Source: JAJEFO01 sp965208685
GTDB lineage: Bacteria; Pseudomonadota; Alphaproteobacteria; Rhodobacterales; Rhodobacteraceae
DNA length: 64,000 nucleotides
Assembly: GCA_965208685.1 (NCBI GenBank)
Contig: CBDBPL010000007.1
Location: 248,001-312,000, forward strand
Direction of reading: 5' to 3'
A program made the position numbers and the translations under genes. The notes under the pieces were generated by a model that searched no databases, was not told the DNA's origin, and was given only the letters and a program-made list of their open reading frames with translations. Of the stretch, positions 59,311 to 64,000 are shown piece after piece; position 1 is the first letter of the stretch, and every line of letters starts with the position of its first letter.

Positions 59311-60126
59311 CGAGCTTCTCCTCAAGTTTCTGCCGCTGCCAGTGCCTCGGGAAGAAGGCGGGCAAGGCGGTCGGCTTCTGCAAGCGCCTGAACGCGGCGG
59401 CTTCCAGTTCAAGGCCCACTCTGCCTGATCTCGCTCCTTGCCAATCAGGTCGTTGCGCACCTCGATCAAGGTATTTTGTCGCCGTGTCTGCACGGCATGC
59501 CTGTCTATTGTGTCCCCCTCGAGCCTGCCGCTGTAGGGCTGGTTTGCGCCGACGATCAGCTGCCTTTCGCGAGCCAGCCCTGCCAGAAGGGGGAGCGAAA
59601 GACGATCATCGTCGGCAAACAGCAGCGTCACGTGCCAAGGGCGGGGCTTTCGACCGCGAAACTGCGGTGTAAATGAATGGACCGAAAGAATGACGGTGTC
59701 CGGCCGCCTTGCCGCGATCTCTGCGATGGTGCGGTGGTATGGACGGTAGAGAATCTGCTTGCGCCGTTCGATTTCGGTCGCGTCCGCATTGCGATTGGCC
59801 GGAATGATGGTGCCGTCGTAGATCCGCATGACAAGGGTCGGGTCTTGTTCGCCCCGGTTCGGATCAATGACAAGGCGCGAGTAGTTGGCCAGCACTGCCG
59901 GCGCATCCAGCCGCTCCGCCAGCTTCAGCGCCAGCCCTGACGCGCCCACGTCATACGCGATGTGCCGCGACATGTCGTCGCGCGAGATTCCGAGATCGCC
60001 ATTTGCCACCCAGGACGGGACTGCGTTCGACGCATGATCGCACAGCACGAGGCATCGCGAGGGCCGGGATTCGCCGACGACGATGACGGGACACAGGTCT
60101 GATGATTCTTCCGGTTCGAACGGCAT
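58945..60126 (-). CDS. N-formylglutamate amidohydrolase-like frame fused to DUF1244 by a 40-bp duplication
   Basis: 393-codon frame from ATG 60126. Residues 1-255 are an N-formylglutamate amidohydrolase/HutG-like domain (CLVLCDHASNAVPSWVANGD, VDPNRG-type NYSRLVIDPNRGEQDPTLVM, SVHSFTPQFRGRKPRPWHV). At about 59413 a 40-base insertion shifts the frame. Without it the protein would end in ADRLARLLPEALAAAET with a stop at 59322-59324. With it, translation runs through about 30 Arg/Pro-rich residues straight into the DUF1244 ATG in frame. Whether the fusion is functional is unknown. Confidence 0.8.
   Translation of the reverse strand: MPFEPEESSDLCPVIVVGESRPSRCLVLCDHASNAVPSWVANGDLGISRDDMSRHIAYDVGASGLALKLAERLDAPAVLANYSRLVIDPNRGEQDPTLVMRIYDGTIIPANRNADATEIERRKQILYRPYHRTIAEIAARRPDTVILSVHSFTPQFRGRKPRPWHVTLLFADDDRLSLPLLAGLARERQLIVGANQPYSGRLEGDTIDRHAVQTRRQNTLIEVRNDLIGKERDQAEWALNWKPPRSGACRSRPPCPPSSRGTGSGRNLRRSSMDDKIRLELEAAAFRRLQKHLMTDRLDVQNIDLMNLAGFCRNCLSRWYQEAADERGIEISKEEARESFYGMPYDDWKAIHQTEATAGQEAAFERSRKLHHDRQRPLPEGRGLRNESSESPC
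58979..58998 (-). terminator. GC hairpin in the DUF1244 3' end (possible IS200/IS605-type end)
   Basis: CCCCTCCC-TTCA-GGGAGGGG, a perfect 8-bp stem, preceded on the plus strand by TTCCTCAAG and followed by TCGCTGAC. It lacks a T-tract. The TCAAGCCCCTCCCTTCAGGG form resembles right ends of IS200/IS605-family (tnpB) elements as I recall them, but no tnpA or tnpB is near. It may be a terminator or a solo-end scar. Confidence 0.5.
59253..59415. repeat. 42-bp direct repeat (offset 121) causing the fusion
   Basis: The segment at 59253-59294 (codons about 6-20 of DUF1244) recurs exactly at 59374-59415 inside the amidohydrolase 3' end. The net insertion is 40 bases, so the frame shifts. The sequence GACCGCCTTG also lies beside both copies and may have been the recombination microhomology. 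Confidence 0.92.
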
Positions 60127-60222
60127 GGCAGGAAACTATCGCCCGACACGCCCGTTGGCCAGTTGTCAGGCGCTAACAATTGCGGCAGTAGAGAATATCA
60201 TCCGATACCAAGGGAATGTCTC

Positions 60223-61668
60223 ATGCGCCGTCTCCGAAACGTCAAGATCGTCGCGACATTGGGTCCGGCGTCGAGCTCCTACGACATGATCCGCAAGCTG
60301 TTCGAGGCCGGAGCCGACACGTTCCGCCTGAACACCAGCCACGGAGATCACGACGATATCAGGGCACGACACGAGATAATCCGCAAGGTCGAACAGGACG
60401 TGGGACGACCCATCGGGATCCTTGCTGACCTGCAGGGGCCGAAGCTCAGGGTGGGTATCTTTGCGAACAGCGCCGTTGATCTCGAAGAAGGCCAGAGCTT
60501 TCGTTTCGATCTCTCGGACGCACCGGGCGGGCCGAACAGGGTGCAACTTCCCCATCACGAGATCTTCGCAGCCCTGGAGAAGGGTGCAACGCTGCTTGTC
60601 AATGACGGAAAGATCCGCATGAAAGTCGAAGAGCACGGTCCCGAATTCGCGGACTGCACCGTCCTGGTGGGCGGCACGGTCTCGGACCGGAAGGGCGTGA
60701 ACGTTCCGGACGTGCTTCTGCCGCTCGCTGCATTGTCAGAGAAGGACAGGTCGGATCTGGAATTCGTGTGCGAGCTTGGTGTCGACTGGCTGGCCCTGTC
60801 GTTCGTCCAGCGAGCCGAAGATGTCCACGAGGCGCGCGAGTTGGCACGGGGTCGCGCGGCGCTGATGACAAAGGTCGAGAAGCCCGCTGCGGTGCGCAAT
60901 TTCAATTCCATTCTTGAAGCGTCAGACGGAATCATGGTTGCCCGGGGCGACCTCGGCGTGGAATTGCCGGTCCAGAACGTGCCGCCGATCCAGAAGCGCT
61001 TGGTGCGGAAGTGCCGGAAGGCGGCGAAGCCTGTGATCGTGGCAACGCAAATGCTTGAATCCATGATCGAAAGCCCGATGCCAACGCGAGCCGAAGTGTC
61101 TGACGTTGCCGCCGCGATATACGAAGGTGCCGATGCGGTGATGCTCTCGGCCGAGAGCGCAGTCGGATCCTATCCTGTCGAGGCGGTGTCGACGATGCAC
61201 AACGTCGCGATCGAGGTCGAGAACGATCCCACGTATCGCGATGTCGTGGATGCTAGCAGGGGGGGGCCCAAGCAGTCTGTCGCGGACGGCATTGTTTCCG
61301 CTGCACGCGAAATTGCGGAAACCGCCGACATCAAGGTGATCTGCAGTTACTCGGAATCCGGGACGACCGCGTTGCTGGTGGCCCGCGAACGGCCCCATGT
61401 TCCGATCATTGCCATGACGTCCCGGATCCAGACGGCACGGCGACTCTGCCTGTCTTGGGGTTTGCACTGCTCCCATACCAGCGAGGTGGATCGGTTCAAG
61501 ACTGCCGTCATAAACTCAGCAAGGGCCTCCATAGCGGAAGGGTTCGCCTCACCGGACGACTTTCTCGTCGTGACTGCCGGCGTCCCATTCGGAAAGCCGG
61601 GCACCACGAACATCTTGCGCGTTTCGTCCTGCGATGAACGCAAGATCATTCCCGCAGATCCCGATTGA
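60223..61668 (+). CDS. pyk: Pyruvate kinase
   Basis: 481 residues from ATG 60223. It makes pyruvate and ATP from phosphoenolpyruvate. Motifs: KIVATLGPASSSYDMIRKLF, FRLNTSHG, GILADLQGPKLRVG, LMTKVEKPAAVRNF, GIMVARGDLGVELP (catalytic Lys and metal acid region) and AVMLSAESAVGSYP. Divergent from the amidohydrolase gene. In Rhodobacterales it commonly precedes rpmI-rplT, as here. Confidence 0.96.
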   Translation: MRRLRNVKIVATLGPASSSYDMIRKLFEAGADTFRLNTSHGDHDDIRARHEIIRKVEQDVGRPIGILADLQGPKLRVGIFANSAVDLEEGQSFRFDLSDAPGGPNRVQLPHHEIFAALEKGATLLVNDGKIRMKVEEHGPEFADCTVLVGGTVSDRKGVNVPDVLLPLAALSEKDRSDLEFVCELGVDWLALSFVQRAEDVHEARELARGRAALMTKVEKPAAVRNFNSILEASDGIMVARGDLGVELPVQNVPPIQKRLVRKCRKAAKPVIVATQMLESMIESPMPTRAEVSDVAAAIYEGADAVMLSAESAVGSYPVEAVSTMHNVAIEVENDPTYRDVVDASRGGPKQSVADGIVSAAREIAETADIKVICSYSESGTTALLVARERPHVPIIAMTSRIQTARRLCLSWGLHCSHTSEVDRFKTAVINSARASIAEGFASPDDFLVVTAGVPFGKPGTTNILRVSSCDERKIIPADPD

Positions 61669-61802
61669 AGACCGGTGCCGCGACCGGGGTCGCTGGCAAT
61701 GATGAAGGTCATTGGACTGCAGACTGCAAATTCCCGTGCGGCGCCTGCCCCTCGCGCCAGGTGCGCACGCCGGGCAGGTGCGCTTTCCCTCTTGCCAGCG
61801 CC

Positions 61803-61847
61803 TCGGCCGGCCTGTATGCGGCACGCCTCAGTGGGCTCGCCGGCCGA
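61803..61847 (+). promoter_or_regulatory. Leader hairpin upstream of rpmI
   Basis: TCGGCCGGC (61803-61811) pairs with GCCGGCCGA (61839-61847) over a 27-base loop, within the 227-base gap between pyk and rpmI. The gap is long for this operon and could be an autoregulatory ribosomal-protein leader bound by L20. It is not a recognised Rfam-style structure to my eye. Confidence 0.3.
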
Positions 61848-61895
61848 AGCGGCATGCCGAGCGGGCCTTGAACCGTCTGTCGACAGGAGATGGAA

Positions 61896-62096
61896 ATGCC
61901 CAAGATGAAGACCAAGTCGAGCGCGAAAAAGCGCTTCAAGGTGTCGGCCTCGGGAAAGGTGATCAGCGCCCAGGCGGGGAAGCGCCACGGCATGATCAAA
62001 CGGACAAACAAGTTCATTCGCAATGCGCGCGGCACGACCGTGATGAGCAGGCCTAATCAAAGGCTCGCCAAGCGCTACATGCCCTACGACCGCTGA
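61896..62096 (+). CDS. rpmI: 50S ribosomal protein L35
   Basis: 66 residues, highly basic, starting MPKMKTKSSAKKRFKVSASG. AGGAG ends six bases upstream of ATG 61896, which decides this start over the ATG at 61890. Followed by rplT after 12 bases. Confidence 0.97.
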   Translation: MPKMKTKSSAKKRFKVSASGKVISAQAGKRHGMIKRTNKFIRNARGTTVMSRPNQRLAKRYMPYDR

Positions 62097-62108
62097 GGAG
62101 ACGCAGAC

Positions 62109-62471
62109 ATGTCACGTGTAAGAGGGGGTACGACCACTCACGCCCGCCACAAGAAGGTGATCGGCGCCGCGAAGGGCTACTACGGTCGCCGCAAGAACAC
62201 GTTCAAGGCCGCGCGGCAAGCTGTCGACAGGGCCAACGAGTACGCGACCCGTGACCGAAAGGCCCGCAAGCGGAACTTTCGTGCGCTTTGGATCCAGAGG
62301 ATCAACGCCGCCGTCCGGGCCCATGACGAGGCATTAACCTATTCTCGCTTCATCAACGGCCTTTCCAGGGCAGGCATAGAAGTGGACCGCAAGGTCTTGG
62401 CCGACCTTGCCGTGCACGAGCCTGAGGCGTTTGAGGCCATCGTGAAAAAGGCGAAGGCCGCGATCGCGTAA
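62109..62471 (+). CDS. rplT: 50S ribosomal protein L20
   Basis: 120 residues. L20 binds 23S rRNA early in large-subunit assembly and can repress its own operon. Typical start MSRVRGGTTTHARHKKVIGA, then GYYGRRKNTFKAARQAVDRA and YATRDRKARKRNFRALWIQR. Co-transcribed with rpmI; a terminator follows. Confidence 0.98.
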   Translation: MSRVRGGTTTHARHKKVIGAAKGYYGRRKNTFKAARQAVDRANEYATRDRKARKRNFRALWIQRINAAVRAHDEALTYSRFINGLSRAGIEVDRKVLADLAVHEPEAFEAIVKKAKAAIA

Positions 62472-62498
62472 ACGCTCCCTTCGGGATCAGTTACAAGT

Positions 62499-62539
62499 GA
62501 AGCTGCGGACCTTTTGGGGGTCGCGCAGCTTCTTGTCTT
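62499..62539 (+). terminator. Rho-independent terminator after rplT
   Basis: GAAGCTGCG (62499-62507) pairs with CGCAGCTTC (62524-62532), with inner GACC/GGTC pairing possible, followed by the T-rich TTGTCTT. It ends the rpmI-rplT transcript 50 bases before pheS ribosome-site sequences. Confidence 0.8.
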
Positions 62540-62588
62540 CAGGGGTTCCGACGGCTAGCACGGCGGTGCAAGGATCGAGAGGGTCCAG

Positions 62589-63656
62589 ATGGACGAACTG
62601 AGAACAAGGTACCTTGGCGCGATCGCTGGCGCGGCCGATGAGGCCGCGCTTGAAGAGCTGCGCGTTGCCGCTCTCGGCAAGAGAGGCGAGGTGTCGCTCA
62701 GGATGCGCGAGCTCGGCGGCATGACCCCCGAGGAGAGGCAGGTCTCCGGGCCGGCGCTCAACGCGTTGAAGGACGAGATCAACGGGGCGATCACGGCCAA
62801 GAAGGCTGCACTGGAAGACGCGGCTCTCGATGCGCGTCTCAAGGATGAATGGCTAGACGTGACATTGCCTGCGCGCCAGCGCGCGTACGGAAGCGTCCAC
62901 CCCGTCAGCCAGGTCACCGAGGAGGTGACGGCCATCTTCTCCGACATGGGATTTTCCGTCGCGGAAGGTCCGCAGATCGAAAGCGACTGGTACAACTTCG
63001 ACGCGCTCAACATCCCCGATCACCATCCTGCACGGACTGAAATGGACACGTTCTACATGGCGCAGGCGGAGGGTGACAACCGGCCGCCGCATGTCCTCAG
63101 GACCCATACCTCGCCGGTCCAGATACGCGCGATGCAGGAGCGTGGGGCACCGATTCGCATAATCTGTCCGGGTCGGGTCTACAGGGCCGACTATGACCAG
63201 ACGCACACGCCAATGTTCCATCAGGTCGAGGGTCTTGCGATTGATCACGACATTTCGATGGCCAACCTGAAATGGGTGCTCGAGGAATTCTTCTCGGCCT
63301 TTTTTGGGACGACCGTAAAGACCCGCTTCCGCGCCTCGCACTTTCCTTTCACGGAACCGTCGGCCGAAGTCGACATCCAGTGCTCTTGGGAGGGCGGAAC
63401 CGTTAGAGTTGGCGAGGGCGAAGGCTGGCTGGAGGTCCTGGGCTCAGGAATGGTGCACCCGAAGGTACTGGAAGCTAGTGGAATCGACTCTTCCACGTGG
63501 CAGGGATTCGCTTTCGGCATCGGGATTGATCGGTTGGCGATGCTGAAATACGGCATTCCGGACCTTCGGGCCTTCTTTGATTCGGATCTGCGGTGGCTGA
63601 GGCATTACGGCTTCGCCCCGCTTGACGTGCCGACGCTGCACGGAGGGTTGCAGTGA
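62589..63656 (+). CDS. pheS: Phenylalanine--tRNA ligase alpha subunit
   Basis: 355 residues. Class II synthetase catalytic subunit acting as alpha2-beta2 with PheT. An N-terminal coiled-coil (about residues 1-90) precedes the catalytic core: HPVSQVTEEVTAIFSDMGFS, RTHTSPVQIRAMQERGAPIR, GRVYRADYDQTHTPMFHQVE and FGIGIDRLAMLKYGIPDLRA. GAGAGGG lies upstream of the ATG. Confidence 0.97.
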   Translation: MDELRTRYLGAIAGAADEAALEELRVAALGKRGEVSLRMRELGGMTPEERQVSGPALNALKDEINGAITAKKAALEDAALDARLKDEWLDVTLPARQRAYGSVHPVSQVTEEVTAIFSDMGFSVAEGPQIESDWYNFDALNIPDHHPARTEMDTFYMAQAEGDNRPPHVLRTHTSPVQIRAMQERGAPIRIICPGRVYRADYDQTHTPMFHQVEGLAIDHDISMANLKWVLEEFFSAFFGTTVKTRFRASHFPFTEPSAEVDIQCSWEGGTVRVGEGEGWLEVLGSGMVHPKVLEASGIDSSTWQGFAFGIGIDRLAMLKYGIPDLRAFFDSDLRWLRHYGFAPLDVPTLHGGLQ

Positions 63657-63796
63657 TGCGTGCCGCATCGTGCAGAGTGCCTGGCCCGATGCAGGCGGGG
63701 TATCATCCGGGGCGCCATGCGTCGGTCCGACTGTCCGAGGCAGCGGGTTTGCCGGCGTCCGAAAGAACCGGCACTCGTTCGGGGGAATCGCGATGA
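63656..63796 (+). CDS. Possible 46-residue ORF bridging pheS and pheT
   Basis: ATG 63656 overlaps the pheS stop as TGATG, and its TGA at 63794-63796 overlaps the pheT start as ATGA. The product starts MRAASCRVPGPMQAGYHPGR and is not recognised. The arrangement would carry ribosomes from pheS into pheT. It may be a real micro-protein or only a coupling frame. Confidence 0.35.
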   Translation: MRAASCRVPGPMQAGYHPGRHASVRLSEAAGLPASERTGTRSGESR

Positions 63797-64000
63797 GGTT
63801 CACGGTTGCCTGGCTCAAGGAGCATCTTGAAACCACCGCTACGGTTGACGAGATCGCGGAGGCCCTGACCGACATAGGCCTTGAGGTGGAGGAGGTCCAG
63901 AATCCTGCAGACCGGTTGCAGGACTTCACGCTTGGCAAGGTCTTGAAGGCCAAAAGGCATCCCGACGCGGACAGGTTGCGGGTCTGCGAAGTCGAGACCG
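63793..64000 (+). CDS. pheT: Phenylalanine--tRNA ligase beta subunit (5' part; runs off window end)
   Basis: The first 69 codons are present. MRFTVAWLKEHLETTATVDE and ALTDIGLEVEEVQNPA are the conserved PheT N-terminus; LGKVLKAKRHPDADRLRVCE begins the tRNA-binding (EMAP/Arc1-like) domain. GGGGGAA precedes ATG 63793. Confidence 0.95.
   Translation, partial: MRFTVAWLKEHLETTATVDEIAEALTDIGLEVEEVQNPADRLQDFTLGKVLKAKRHPDADRLRVCEVET

Overview
This window is GC-rich, densely coded chromosomal DNA from an alphaproteobacterium. It is most likely a marine member of the Rhodobacterales (Roseobacter-like). The inference rests on gene content and order: a Rhodobacteraceae-type taurine:pyruvate aminotransferase, the 318-residue Mcl1 malyl-CoA lyase, the argH / small lipoprotein / lysA / TIGR02302 neighbourhood, a DUF1489 gene, short HisG with HisZ, a B12-dependent ribonucleotide reductase, and pyk-rpmI-rplT-pheS-pheT. 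I see no rRNA, tRNA, CRISPR array, intact insertion sequence or prophage.

Layout. 1-5.6 kb: the 5' part of a LysR regulator, divergent from a TRAP-TAXI uptake operon that ends in a DadA-like oxidoreductase. 6.2-6.8 kb: a HigBA toxin-antitoxin pair. 7.2-10.4 kb: hisS-hisZ-hisG with start/stop overlaps. 10.5-17.8 kb: DUF1489, nrdJ, a HemG-like flavodoxin, a DMT exporter, thiamine pyrophosphokinase and an acyl-CoA synthetase. 17.9-34.9 kb: a transporter-rich block that looks built for phosphorus compounds. It holds UgpBAEC, a PhnCDE-type ABC importer, a HAD hydrolase, a GlpR/DeoR-type regulator, a Na/Pi-cotransporter-PhoU protein, an Afu/Fbp-type ABC importer and an inositol-monophosphatase-family enzyme. 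35.1-44.8 kb: MltB, taurine:pyruvate aminotransferase, a TlpA thioredoxin, argH, a small lipoprotein, OsmC, lysA and TIGR02302. 44.9-53.7 kb: a broken zinc-ribbon gene, plsC, accA, a Kef-type antiporter and a form II CO-dehydrogenase-like coxSLM set. 53.9-58.8 kb: a broken fic gene, mcl1 and a dgcN-dgcA-dat D-glutamate operon. 58.9-64 kb: an N-formylglutamate amidohydrolase frame fused to DUF1244, then pyk, rpmI, rplT, pheS and the start of pheT.

How the genes work together. The 17.9-34.9 kb block could import glycerophosphodiesters, phosphonate-like compounds, phosphate and perhaps sugar phosphates, with two phosphatase-family enzymes nearby. The dgc operon would turn D-glutamate into N-acetyl-L-glutamate, and the adjacent transaminase exchanges D-amino acids with D-glutamate. 

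The most unusual signal is a set of short local duplications and small lesions at gene ends. A 40-bp copy of the DUF1244 5' coding region sits inside the 3' end of the neighbouring amidohydrolase gene and fuses the two frames. A broken-up copy of the tlpA 3' end lies between tlpA and tpa. A 13-bp duplication lies at a lipoprotein start. The higB stop codon appears lost, a zinc-ribbon gene has lost cysteines and is frameshifted, and a fic gene is frameshifted and has lost its catalytic histidine. Three solute-binding-protein genes are each followed by a strong intercistronic hairpin.
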